Part shown: piece after piece, positions 17,219-25,646 of the stretch | Position numbering within the stretch: position 1 is the stretch's first letter | How the letters are laid out: each line of letters opens with the position of its first letter | From: Palsa-1233 sp031367105 | GTDB taxonomy: Bacteria > Gemmatimonadota > Gemmatimonadetes > Gemmatimonadales > GWC2-71-9 | DNA length: 64,000 nt | Direction: 5' to 3' | Assembly: GCA_031367105.1 (NCBI GenBank) | Contig: JANLPG010000095.1 | Coordinates: 1 to 64,000, forward strand | Made by a program: the position numbers and the translations under genes | The notes under the pieces: model-generated | The model's database searches: none | What the model was told of the DNA's origin: nothing | The model's input: the letters and a program-made list of their open reading frames with translations, nothing else

Positions 17219-17250
17219 AACGGCCGCCATCCCTCGGGAGCGCGGCCGTT
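17219..17250 (-). terminator. Intrinsic terminator downstream of the heptose kinase gene
   Basis: AACGGCCGC (17219-17227) and GCGGCCGTT (17242-17250) form a perfect nine-pair stem; on the minus strand it is followed by CTGTTTTCC. It lies 75 bases past the kinase stop. On the plus strand a TTTCTG run follows, so it could also stop transcripts from the tRNA side. Confidence 0.65.
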
Positions 17251-17324
17251 TCTGCGTTGCCACTGCCTAAGTCGTTATCCGCAAATAATGTGGACTGTGG
17301 AAAAGCGGTTCTGTGGAAAGGTCG

Positions 17325-18335
17325 CTAGTCACCCAGTTCGTGGTCCCATACCTCCAGCAACTCGTCTGGAGACACCGTCGCGGTGCCGCGCTTGCCGACC
17401 TTCACCCCTGCGGCCAGGTTGGCGACCCAGGCGGCTTCGACAACACTCGCCCCGGCTGCCAGGGCAACCGCCACCACCGCAGAGACGGTGTCGCCGGCCC
17501 CCGAGACATCGAACACCTCGTGTGCGATGCTTGGCGTCCGCCGCAGCGGAACACCGGGCGAGACGAGCACCATCCCATCGGCTCCGAGCGTGAGCAGCAA
17601 GTTTTCAACACCGAGACGAACACGCGCGGTCTCGAGGTCGCTGTCCTCGCCGCCGAAGTGCGCCGCGAAGGCGGCCTCGAGTTCGCGACGATTGGGCTTG
17701 AACACGGTCGCGCCAGCGTAGGAGAAGAAGTTCCGCTGCTTGGGATCGACCACGATCGGGAGGCCCCGCGATTTCGCGGCCGCGAGCAGCGCCGATGTCA
17801 GTTCGGAGTCGAGTGTCCCCTTGTCGTAGTCCTCGAATACCACTGCATCCACTTCGGCCAGCGCGGTGGCCGCTGCCGCCAGCAGTGTCTCGCGAGTTCG
17901 TTCAGGGAGCGGGTTGCAGACCTCACGATCGATCCGGACGACCTGCTGCCCGCGCGCGACGATGCGGGTCTTGCAGGTGGTCGGGCGGCCCGAGACGGCG
18001 ACGAGGCCGTCGACGGCGATGCCCAACGCCTGCAGTTCATCTTTGAGCGCTTCGCCCTCGTTGTCCTGTCCGATGACGCCGAGCAGCCGCGCGGTGGCAC
18101 CGAGGGCCGCGATATTGGCCGCGACGTTCGCCGCGCCGCCGGGGAGGTCGTGCTCCTCTTCCACGGTGACGACCGGGACGGGCGCCTCCGGCGAAATCCG
18201 CTCGGTCTCGCCAACGAGGTAGCGGTCGAGCATCACGTCGCCGAGCACGAGGATCCGGACGTTCCGGATTGCGGCGAGGAGTTCGCCTAGCCGCTCGCGG
18301 GTCAAGGGGTGCAAGGTGGTGGTCACTGCGGTCAT
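17325..18335 (-). CDS. hldA: D-glycero-beta-D-manno-heptose-7-phosphate kinase (RfaE domain I)
   Basis: 336 residues of the PfkB/ribokinase fold with the RfaE-I signature GDVMLDRYLVGETERISPEAPVP compressed near the N terminus, GGAANVAANIAALG at the sugar site, and the C-terminal anion hole and catalytic Asp in FDVSGAGDTVSA. It phosphorylates heptose 7-phosphate at C1 on the way to ADP-heptose for the LPS core, in the cytoplasm. The C-terminal nucleotidyltransferase domain of HldE is absent, so a separate hldC-like gene should exist elsewhere. Its presence supports an LPS-bearing outer membrane. It is divergent from the asparaginase gene, 88 bases apart. Confidence 0.9.
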   Translation of the reverse strand: MTAVTTTLHPLTRERLGELLAAIRNVRILVLGDVMLDRYLVGETERISPEAPVPVVTVEEEHDLPGGAANVAANIAALGATARLLGVIGQDNEGEALKDELQALGIAVDGLVAVSGRPTTCKTRIVARGQQVVRIDREVCNPLPERTRETLLAAAATALAEVDAVVFEDYDKGTLDSELTSALLAAAKSRGLPIVVDPKQRNFFSYAGATVFKPNRRELEAAFAAHFGGEDSDLETARVRLGVENLLLTLGADGMVLVSPGVPLRRTPSIAHEVFDVSGAGDTVSAVVAVALAAGASVVEAAWVANLAAGVKVGKRGTATVSPDELLEVWDHELGD

Positions 18336-18423
18336 CCTGACGGAGGGGAGGGGCCGCCTGCGCGGTCTGGTTCGGTCTGGAAGCTACCCACCAACCGAGG
18401 CGGTCGGGTATCTTCGCCGGCCT

Positions 18424-19422
18424 ATGTCTGACTTCGCGATCGTGGCCGTGCGCGGCCCTCTGGTGGAATCGCTCCACCGCGTCTCCGTGGCGGTGACACG
18501 CCCCGATGGGGAGCTCGTTGCTTGGGCGGGGGAGCCGGAGCAGCTGACCTATTGGCGCTCGGCCGCGAAGCCGTTCCAGCTCCTGCCGCTGATCGAGGAT
18601 GGCGGCGTGGCGCACTTCGGCCTCGACCGCGCGATGCTGGCCCTGGCGTGCGGCTCGCACAACGCGGAGCCGATCCATCGTGAAGTCGGGGCACGCTGGC
18701 TGGCGGCACTCGGGCTCACGGAGGCAGACCTTGCCTGCGGCGGGCACCCGTCGCTCTGGCCCACGCTTGCAGACCAGATGATTCACGACGATATCGTACC
18801 GACGCCGCTGTGGAGCAATTGCTCCGGCAAGCACTCCGCGCTACTGGCTCAGGCGCGGCTGCACAATTGGGCGACATCGGGGTATGAAGAGCACGGCCAT
18901 CCGGTGCAGCAGCGCGTGGCGGCGACGATCGCCGCGTGGTCCGGGCTGGCGCCCGAGTCCCTCATCTGGGGTGTGGACGGCTGTACCGCGGCGGCGGTGG
19001 CGCTCTCCCTTCGCGGAATGGCAGTCGCCTATGCGCGCCTCGGCGTGGCCGACCAGCCCGCGATGCAGACGGTGCGCGAAGCGATGCTCGGTGAGCCGTA
19101 TCTGCTTGCCGGATCTGATCGTCTCGACACCGTGCTGATGCAAGCCTGGCCCGGCCGGGTGATCGCCAAGATTGGCGCCGAGGGAGTGTACTCTGCCACC
19201 CTGCCAGAGTTGGGGCTCGGGATCGCCCTGAAGGTGGAGGACGGCGATCAGCGGAGCGCCGGTCTCGCGCTGGTGGCGGTGCTCGATACCATCACGGCGC
19301 GGTTCGGGACCGACCGCTCCTGGCCCGGGGAGGCGCTGGCATCGTGGCGAGACCCCGCCATCCGCAACACGCGCGGGGAGTCCACCGGGCACTACGGTAC
19401 CTTGGGCGGGTTGCGCTTCTGA
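18424..19422 (+). CDS. L-asparaginase II family (Rhizobium ReAV type)
   Basis: 332 residues. The protein matches the asparaginase II family, unrelated to the E. coli enzymes: YWRSAAKPFQLLP gives the catalytic Ser46-x-x-Lys49 pair equivalent to Ser48/Lys51 of ReAV, and CSGKHSALL and VDGCTAAAVALS hold the Cys/Lys/Cys residues that bind zinc there. It would hydrolyse asparagine to aspartate and ammonia in the cytoplasm, as no signal peptide is present. The ATG at 18424 is chosen since the frame above it is not family-like. It is followed after 52 bases by the CMD-like gene. Confidence 0.88.
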   Translation: MSDFAIVAVRGPLVESLHRVSVAVTRPDGELVAWAGEPEQLTYWRSAAKPFQLLPLIEDGGVAHFGLDRAMLALACGSHNAEPIHREVGARWLAALGLTEADLACGGHPSLWPTLADQMIHDDIVPTPLWSNCSGKHSALLAQARLHNWATSGYEEHGHPVQQRVAATIAAWSGLAPESLIWGVDGCTAAAVALSLRGMAVAYARLGVADQPAMQTVREAMLGEPYLLAGSDRLDTVLMQAWPGRVIAKIGAEGVYSATLPELGLGIALKVEDGDQRSAGLALVAVLDTITARFGTDRSWPGEALASWRDPAIRNTRGESTGHYGTLGGLRF

Positions 19423-19474
19423 TGAGCCCTGGTGCAGCGATTGAAGTCGCCACCGTCCTGTGGTTGGAGGTGCT

Positions 19475-20119
19475 ATGACGGAATCTCGTGCCCTGGTGGA
19501 TGAAGCGACGCGTGCCCTCGTCGCGCTCGCTGCTGCCATCGCGCAGGGCGAGGAGCCGGTGGTCCGCGACAAGGTGACCGATGCTCTCGAGGCGAAGGTG
19601 CCCGCGGCCTGGGTCGATGAGCTGCTGCTGCAGTCGGTGTTGATGACCGGATGGCCTCGGACACTGATCGCCGCGGGGCTGTGGCGGAAAGCGATTGGCC
19701 AGCCAGCGACCGACAGCGATCTCGGGCTCGACTATTCCGAACACGCGGAGTGGAGTCGCCGAGGGGAGGAGACGCTGCGCATCGTCTACGGTGAGAACTA
19801 TGCCAAGCTGCGCCAGAATGTGAACAAACTGCATCCCGCGCTCGACATCTGGATGCTGGTGGAAGGGTATGGACGTACCCTCGCGCGGCCGGGCCTCGAT
19901 CTCGCCCGCCGCGAATTCTGTGTGATCGCTCAAACGGCGGTGCTCGACACCCCCCGCCAGTTGCACTCGCACCTCCGCGGCGCCCTGAACGCCGGTGCAA
20001 CGGTCGAGGAAGTCGAGGCCGTCCTCGGACTCGTGAACCCGTTCCTCTCCTATGACCACTGGAAGGCGGTCAAGGAGCTTTGGGAATCGGTGGTCGATGG
20101 GTGGAGTCCTCTGGAATGA
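19475..20119 (+). CDS. Carboxymuconolactone decarboxylase (CMD)/AhpD-like family protein
   Basis: 214 residues from the ATG at 19475, with GGAGG at ideal spacing. The C-terminal half has the CMD core: LDLARREFCVIAQTAVLDT followed by QLHSHLRGALNAGATVEEVE, the helical segment with the conserved His and the A-G-A turn. The CxxC pair of AhpD peroxidoxin-type members is missing, so thiol-peroxidase activity is unlikely; a small-molecule role is possible but unknown. Its stop overlaps the obg start (ATGA), so it is coupled to that housekeeping GTPase. Confidence 0.75.
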   Translation: MTESRALVDEATRALVALAAAIAQGEEPVVRDKVTDALEAKVPAAWVDELLLQSVLMTGWPRTLIAAGLWRKAIGQPATDSDLGLDYSEHAEWSRRGEETLRIVYGENYAKLRQNVNKLHPALDIWMLVEGYGRTLARPGLDLARREFCVIAQTAVLDTPRQLHSHLRGALNAGATVEEVEAVLGLVNPFLSYDHWKAVKELWESVVDGWSPLE

Positions 20120-21213
20120 GCTTCGTTGATCGGGTTGTCGTGGAAGTCTGGGGCGGCCGCGGGGGCGATGGGGCCTGTTCCTTCGCCCGGTTCAAGTACA
20201 AGCCCAAGGGGGGCCCCGACGGTGGCGATGGCGGCCACGGGGGGTCAGTCGTTGTGCGTGCGGAATCCAACCTCGCGACGCTGCTGGACTATCGCTACCG
20301 GACGGCGTGGAAGGCCGATCGCGGAGTCCACGGGAAAGGAAAGAACTGGACCGGCGCCTCGGCCGACAATGTCATTATGCCGGTGCCACCCGGTACCGTC
20401 GTCGAAGACGACGAGAGCGGCGAGATTCTCGGCGAGGTCCTCAGGCAGGGCGACGAAATCCTGGTGGCCAAAGGGGGCCGCGGTGGGCGCGGCAACGCGC
20501 GCTTCACCACTTCGACGCATCAGGCGCCACGCGAATGGGAACCAGGCGAAGCGGGAGGCCACCGTCGGCTCGCCTTCATTCTCAAGATGATCGCGGATGT
20601 AGGGCTTGTGGGCGAGCCGAATGCGGGAAAGAGCACCCTGCTCTCGGTAATCAGTGCCGCGCGCCCCAAGATCGCGGACTATCCCTTCACCACACTGGAG
20701 CCGAACCTCGGCGTGGTGGGCCTCTCGGGCTCACGTTCGTTCGTAGTGGCCGACATCCCCGGCATCATCGAGGGGGCGCACGCCGGGAAGGGGCTCGGGC
20801 TGAAATTCCTCCAGCACGTGGAGCGGACCCGGGTGCTTGCCTACCTGGTCCCACTCGACTCGCCCGATGCTGAGGCGACCTACAACAGTCTGCGGAACGA
20901 GGTGCGGCTCTACAGTGAAGTGCTCGGGCAGAAGCCTCACATCCTGGTGCTCAGCAAGCGCGATCTGCTGCCAGAGGATGAAGCGTTGCCTGAAGTGGAC
21001 GCACCCGACGCACTCCGAGTCGTGGACATTTCCTCGGCGGCAGGGCAGGGACTCGACGACTTGAAGGAGATGCTGTGGTCGCTGGTGCAGGAAGTGCGCG
21101 CGAGTGAAGTCGTCGATGAGGACGACACCACCGGACTCTTCGCGGACGAACTCTTCGCCGGCGAAGTCGACCCTGTCGACGGCGACCTCGACGAGGCCGA
21201 TCCCAGCGAATAG
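20116..21213 (+). CDS. obg: GTPase Obg/CgtA, ribosome assembly
   Basis: 365 residues. The Gly-rich Obg fold fills about 1-158 (RGGDGACSFARFKYKPKGGPDGG; GGRGGRGNARF). The G domain has G1 GEPNAGKST, G2 PFTTLEP, G3 DIPGIIEG and G4 SKRD. A short acidic C-terminal tail follows. Obg binds the 50S subunit and links its maturation to GTP and ppGpp. The start ATG overlaps the preceding stop (ATGA). The acidic tail coding region overlaps a possible upstream dprA start in another frame. Confidence 0.96.
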   Translation: MSFVDRVVVEVWGGRGGDGACSFARFKYKPKGGPDGGDGGHGGSVVVRAESNLATLLDYRYRTAWKADRGVHGKGKNWTGASADNVIMPVPPGTVVEDDESGEILGEVLRQGDEILVAKGGRGGRGNARFTTSTHQAPREWEPGEAGGHRRLAFILKMIADVGLVGEPNAGKSTLLSVISAARPKIADYPFTTLEPNLGVVGLSGSRSFVVADIPGIIEGAHAGKGLGLKFLQHVERTRVLAYLVPLDSPDAEATYNSLRNEVRLYSEVLGQKPHILVLSKRDLLPEDEALPEVDAPDALRVVDISSAAGQGLDDLKEMLWSLVQEVRASEVVDEDDTTGLFADELFAGEVDPVDGDLDEADPSE

Positions 21214-21226
21214 CGCCGACGAGCGG

Positions 21227-22303
21227 CTGGCGTATGTCGCGCTGTCGCTGATTGAGGGACTCGGCCCGCGACGCATCGCCGAGCTACTCTCCCACTGCGG
21301 CTCCGCACTCGAGGTGTTCGCCGCACCGCGCGCGGCATTGGCGGCGGTCCGTGGTATCGGGTCGGGACTCGCCGGAGCGATTCACCGGGTGCATCTCGAT
21401 GAGGCGCGGAGGCTGCTCGACGACTGCGTCGGTGCGGGCTACCTGATCCTCACTCCCGCCGACGCTGACTTTCCAGCCCTGCTCCGTTCGATCCCTGATC
21501 CCCCACCGCTGCTCTTCGGGAGAGGTCGCGTCGAGCTTGCCAACGCCGAGGCGGTTGCGATCGTGGGGAGCCGTGACCACACGCGATACGGCGGTGACGT
21601 GGCCGAACGGCTTGGAGCGCTCGCCGCCGAGGCCGGCCTCGTGGTGGTGAGTGGGATGGCGCGTGGACTTGACGCAGTGGCGCAGCTCGCCGCGCTCAAG
21701 GCGGGCGGCCGCTCCATCGGTGTGCTCGGTGCCGGTATCGACATCGTATATCCGGCGGCCAATCGGGAGTTGTATCAGCGCATCGCGCGGGATGGCCTTC
21801 TCCTCAGCGAATACCCGCCCGGCACGCGGCCGCAGCCGGGATCCTTTCCGCGTCGCAACCGATTGATCAGCGGACTGGCCCGTGCCCTGGTGGTGGTCGA
21901 GGCAGCCGACGGCTCGGGGACGCTGATTACGGTGGGTGCGGCGCTCGAACAGGGACGCGAAGTGCTTGCCGTGCCCGGGCCGATCACCTCGGCCACCTCG
22001 CGCGGCACCAATCGACTGCTCCGCGACGGCGCCACGCCGATCCTGGAGCCGGCCGACATGCTCGCCGCCCTGGGCTTGCGGTCGTCGCCAGCGATCGCGC
22101 AACAGCTGGCGGTGCCGTGCACGCTCTCGGCAACCGAGGCACGGGTGTTCGCTGCCCTGACTGTCGACGGTCAGACCGTCGACGAGGTCGCCGTGCTCGC
22201 CGGCCTCCCGGTTGGCGAACTCCTCGCGGCCCTCCTGGGCCTTGAGCTTGGCGGGCTCGCGCAGCAACTCCCCGGAGCGCTCTATCGTCGGCATCGGGGG
22301 TAG
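21227..22303 (+). CDS. dprA: DNA processing protein DprA (Smf), start codon uncertain
   Basis: About 358 residues. The Rossmann core is clear: AVAIVGSRDHTRYG, VVVSGMARGLDAVAQ, GVLGAGIDIVYP, SEYPPGTRPQPGSFPRRNRLISGLA. A helix-hairpin-helix-like N domain and a C-terminal winged helix (ATEARVFAALTVDGQTVDEVA) flank it. DprA loads RecA on incoming single-stranded DNA in transformation. The start is odd: the conserved N terminus (AYVALSLIEGLGPRRI) begins just after the obg stop, with no ATG, GTG or TTG there. I use CTG at 21227; GTG 21104 or ATG 21116 would need a 98-110-base overlap with obg. Confidence 0.9.
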   Translation: MAYVALSLIEGLGPRRIAELLSHCGSALEVFAAPRAALAAVRGIGSGLAGAIHRVHLDEARRLLDDCVGAGYLILTPADADFPALLRSIPDPPPLLFGRGRVELANAEAVAIVGSRDHTRYGGDVAERLGALAAEAGLVVVSGMARGLDAVAQLAALKAGGRSIGVLGAGIDIVYPAANRELYQRIARDGLLLSEYPPGTRPQPGSFPRRNRLISGLARALVVVEAADGSGTLITVGAALEQGREVLAVPGPITSATSRGTNRLLRDGATPILEPADMLAALGLRSSPAIAQQLAVPCTLSATEARVFAALTVDGQTVDEVAVLAGLPVGELLAALLGLELGGLAQQLPGALYRRHRG

Positions 22304-22342
22304 TGCTGCCTCACGGCGCACCACTCAACTAGAGTTGCAGCG

Positions 22343-23449
22343 ATGCACGTCTACGTTCACGTCCCGTTTTGCGCCCGGCGCTGCTCGTACTGCGATTTTG
22401 CGATCGCCGTGCGGAAGGTCACGCCGAACGAAGTCTTCGTCCGCGCCATTGCGTCGGAGTGGCAATCACGTGCGGTCGACCCGGCATGGCAGACGAGCCC
22501 GGGGATCCGCACGCTCTATTTTGGCGGCGGTACTCCCTCGCGGCTCGACCCGAGTGCCATCCAGCAGCTCATCACTGTTCTCAGCAGCACCCACGCACTG
22601 CTGCCCGATGCGGAACTGACAATCGAGGCGAATCCGGAAGACGTTTCGCCCGATCGCGCCAGCGCCTGGGCCGAGGCGGGCGTCAATCGCGTGTCGCTCG
22701 GAGTTCAAAGCCACGATCCGGCGGTGCTGCGCTGGATGCACCGCACCCATCAGGCGGAGCAAGTCCCGGCGGCCGTGGCCGCGCTCCGTGCTGCCGGGAT
22801 CAGCAATCTGTCTATCGATCTCATCTTCGGTTTACCGGCTGCGTTGCACCGCGACTGGGGGCGCGACCTTGACCTGACGCTCGCGCTCGAACCGACCCAC
22901 CTTTCGCTCTATGGACTCACCGTCGAGCCACACACCCCGCTGCAACATTGGATGGATCGTGGCGAGGCGATCCCGGTAGCCGAAGATCGGTACGCCGCGG
23001 AATACCTCTCGGCAAACGCCGCCGTGGTTGCTGCTGGCTTCGAACACTACGAGGTCTCCAACGCCTCCCGACCGGGCTTCGCCTCTCGTCACAACAGCGC
23101 CTACTGGTCGGGTACCGACTATCTCGGGCTGGGGCCTTCGGCCCACTCCTTCCTGTCCGGGATTCGCTCCTGGAACGTCCGGGAATGGACCGCCTACGCC
23201 GGGCGGGTCGAGACGGGGGGAGCGCCCCAGTCGGGAGCGGAGCCACTCGATGAGGCGGCTCGGCGGCTGGAACGGCGCTACCTCGGCCTTCGGACGGTCG
23301 CCGGTATTGAGGCAGAGGAGATCCCCGCCGAGGCCCGCGCCGCCTGGGTTCAGGCCGGCTGGGCGGTGGTCTCGGGAAGTCAACTGCGCCTCACCGCTGA
23401 GGGGTGGCTGCGACTCGATGCGCTGGTGGGGGCCATCGTCCATTCCTAA
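22343..23449 (+). CDS. hemW: Radical SAM haem chaperone HemW
   Basis: 368 residues. It starts at the fold itself: MHVYVHVPFCARRCSYCDF has the radical-SAM CxxxCxxC cluster. GGGTPSRL, VSLGVQSHDP and DLIFGLP are the next conserved HemW/HemN blocks, and a C-terminal domain follows. HemW inserts haem into respiratory enzymes and lacks coproporphyrinogen oxidase activity; the short N terminus and the single Cys after the cluster Phe favour HemW over HemN. It heads the hrcA-dnaJ-prmA-rsmE run, as in many bacteria. Confidence 0.93.
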   Translation: MHVYVHVPFCARRCSYCDFAIAVRKVTPNEVFVRAIASEWQSRAVDPAWQTSPGIRTLYFGGGTPSRLDPSAIQQLITVLSSTHALLPDAELTIEANPEDVSPDRASAWAEAGVNRVSLGVQSHDPAVLRWMHRTHQAEQVPAAVAALRAAGISNLSIDLIFGLPAALHRDWGRDLDLTLALEPTHLSLYGLTVEPHTPLQHWMDRGEAIPVAEDRYAAEYLSANAAVVAAGFEHYEVSNASRPGFASRHNSAYWSGTDYLGLGPSAHSFLSGIRSWNVREWTAYAGRVETGGAPQSGAEPLDEAARRLERRYLGLRTVAGIEAEEIPAEARAAWVQAGWAVVSGSQLRLTAEGWLRLDALVGAIVHS

Positions 23450-23460
23450 GTTTCGCGGCT

Positions 23461-24498
23461 ATGAGCGACACTGAGTCCCTCTCGGAGCGCGAGCGGCGCG
23501 TCCTGGAGGCGATCATCGAGACCTATATCGCGACCGCGGAACCGGCCGGAAGCCAGACCGTGGCCAGACGCTATGCGCTCGGGATCTCGCCGGCGTCGAT
23601 CCGGAGCACGATGGTGGAACTCGAGGCAAAAGGCTTCCTCTTCCAGGCGCATAGCTCCGCCGGGCGCATCCCGACCGACGCGGCGTACCGGCTGTACGTC
23701 GACACGCTGGTGCGGCACACGCCGCCGCCAGCGAAGTTGCGGGATCAGCTCGCCGCGGAGCTGAATGCCGCGGCCAGCGCAAGCGAGGAATTGCTGCGTC
23801 GTGCGGCCCAAGTGCTCGGGATCCTGACTCAGGAGCTCGGTGTCGCCGTAGCGCCGGCGCTGGAAGAGATCATCCTCGAACGACTCGATCTGGTGCCTGT
23901 GTCTGCCGACCGGCTGTTGCTGGTGTTCAACCTCCGGAGCGGCGCGGTGCGCACCATTTACGTGCGGTTACCGGTTGCGCTGGGCCGTGATCACGTCGAG
24001 GATGTCCAGCGCTTGCTCAACGAGCGGCTGGCGGGTCTGGCATTACGGGAAATTCGCGCCACGCTCGGAGCACGGCTCCGGGATGCTTCGCCCGCCGCCG
24101 ATGGCACCGATCTGCTCGATATCATTCTCGCCGAAGGAGATGCCCTCTTTGACTTGCAGGATACTCGGGACGCGGTGCTGCTCGGCAGCGCCTCTGTCCT
24201 GGTGGAGCAGCCGGAATTCGCCTCGAACGAGCGGATGCGTTCGTTGCTCTCACTGACGGAGCACCGTGATGTGCTCCACGAAGCGCTGGCGCAGCGGAAG
24301 CAGGAAGGACTCACGGTGACCATCGGTGGCGAACACGGGGAGCCCGGTCTGGCCGGCTTCACCCTGGTCACCGCAACCTATCAACGGGGCGGCGCGAGGG
24401 GCGTCATCGGCGTACTCGGCCCGACCCGGATGCCCTATGACAAGATCATCGGACTGGTGGAGCACACCGGCCGACTGGTTGAAGGATTGATTCAGTGA
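23461..24498 (+). CDS. hrcA: Heat-inducible repressor HrcA
   Basis: 345 residues. The N-terminal winged helix (ERRVLEAIIETYIATAEPAGSQTV, then ASIRSTMVELEAKGFL and HSSAGRIPTDAAYR) is strongly HrcA-like, followed by a GAF-like core and dimer domain. HrcA represses chaperone operons at CIRCE elements and depends on GroEL for folding. No CIRCE inverted repeat (TTAGCACTC-N9-GAGTGCTAA) is visible near it, so its targets are probably groE or dnaK elsewhere. It starts 11 bases after hemW and overlaps dnaJ by four bases. Confidence 0.95.
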   Translation: MSDTESLSERERRVLEAIIETYIATAEPAGSQTVARRYALGISPASIRSTMVELEAKGFLFQAHSSAGRIPTDAAYRLYVDTLVRHTPPPAKLRDQLAAELNAAASASEELLRRAAQVLGILTQELGVAVAPALEEIILERLDLVPVSADRLLLVFNLRSGAVRTIYVRLPVALGRDHVEDVQRLLNERLAGLALREIRATLGARLRDASPAADGTDLLDIILAEGDALFDLQDTRDAVLLGSASVLVEQPEFASNERMRSLLSLTEHRDVLHEALAQRKQEGLTVTIGGEHGEPGLAGFTLVTATYQRGGARGVIGVLGPTRMPYDKIIGLVEHTGRLVEGLIQ

Positions 24499-25646
24499 GC
24501 GATCTTTACGCAATGCTGGAAGTCGGCCGCGAGGCGAGCGACGACGAGATCAAGAAGTCATACCGTCGGTTGGCAATGCAGTATCACCCGGACCGGAATG
24601 CCGCGGCTGATGCCGAGGAAAAGTTCAAGGATATTTCCGAGGCGTACCAGATCTTGAGCGACCCCGACAAGCGGGCCCACTACGATCGCTTCGGATCAGC
24701 GCCCGGGGCGAGTTCGGGCTTCGGCGGCAATGCGGGATTCGAGCACATCGATCTCTCGGAGGCGCTCAATATTTTCATGCGCGACTTCGGCGGGTTCGGC
24801 GGATTCGAGAGCATCTTCGGCGGTGGGCGCAGTCCGGCGGAGGCCAATCGCGGGCAGGACATCCGGGTCACCGTCAAACTCGCCCTGCAGGAAGTTGCCC
24901 TGGGTGCCAAGCGCAGTATCAAGCTGAAGACGCTTACCGCGTGCTCCACCTGTAATGGAACGGGCGCCGCGAAGGGGACGAAGCCAGTCACCTGCACGAC
25001 CTGTAGCGGGTCCGGTGAGGTACGTCGTGCGACGCGCTCGATGTTCGGCCAGTTCGTGCAAGTCGGCCCGTGCCCTGCCTGCCACGGCGAAGGGTACACC
25101 ATTCCCACACCCTGCGAGGTGTGCCGAGGCGATGGCCGGATCAAGGGCGAGCATTCCGTCAGTGTCGATATCCCTGCCGGCATCTCCTCGCAGAACTACC
25201 TGACGCTGCGGGGCGAAGGGGCCGCCGGCGCACGGGGCGGACCCAACGGTGATCTCGTGGTGATGATCGAGATCAAGGACGACGACCGCTTCCAGCGCAA
25301 CGGTGATGATCTCGAGTACGGGCTCGCGGTGTCATTTTCGCAGGCCGCACTCGGGACCACCGTGATGATTCCCACACCGTATGGCGACGAGAAGCTCGCC
25401 GTACCGGCCGGAATCCAGTCGGGTGCGGTGCTCCGGTTGCGGGGCAAAGGGCTGCCGCGGCTCGGCGGCAACGGTGTCGGCGATCTCAACGTGCGAGCGC
25501 ACCTGTGGACCCCGGACGATCTCAACGAGGAGCAGCAGCGGCTCTTCGCCGAGCTCGCCAAGCACGAGGCCGATGGTCCCAGCCGGAAGGGCGGCTTCTG
25601 GGCCAAGCTGAAGGACACACTGCTGAAGGAGACGCTCGGATCGTGA
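24495..25646 (+). CDS. dnaJ: Chaperone DnaJ (Hsp40)
   Basis: 383 residues from a GTG overlapping the hrcA stop. The J domain has the HPD motif at 31-33. A Gly/Phe-rich linker (about 70-115) follows, then four zinc repeats (CSTCNGTG, CTTCSGSG, CPACHGEG, CEVCRGDG) and the C-terminal substrate domains. It stimulates DnaK ATPase and hands over unfolded clients. In the common gene order hrcA-grpE-dnaK-dnaJ the middle two genes are missing here. It overlaps prmA by four bases. Confidence 0.96.
   Translation: MSDLYAMLEVGREASDDEIKKSYRRLAMQYHPDRNAAADAEEKFKDISEAYQILSDPDKRAHYDRFGSAPGASSGFGGNAGFEHIDLSEALNIFMRDFGGFGGFESIFGGGRSPAEANRGQDIRVTVKLALQEVALGAKRSIKLKTLTACSTCNGTGAAKGTKPVTCTTCSGSGEVRRATRSMFGQFVQVGPCPACHGEGYTIPTPCEVCRGDGRIKGEHSVSVDIPAGISSQNYLTLRGEGAAGARGGPNGDLVVMIEIKDDDRFQRNGDDLEYGLAVSFSQAALGTTVMIPTPYGDEKLAVPAGIQSGAVLRLRGKGLPRLGGNGVGDLNVRAHLWTPDDLNEEQQRLFAELAKHEADGPSRKGGFWAKLKDTLLKETLGS

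Noticed and set aside
24300..24500. Search for a CIRCE element around hrcA and dnaJ
   Set aside because: No TTAGCACTC/GAGTGCTAA inverted repeat is present.
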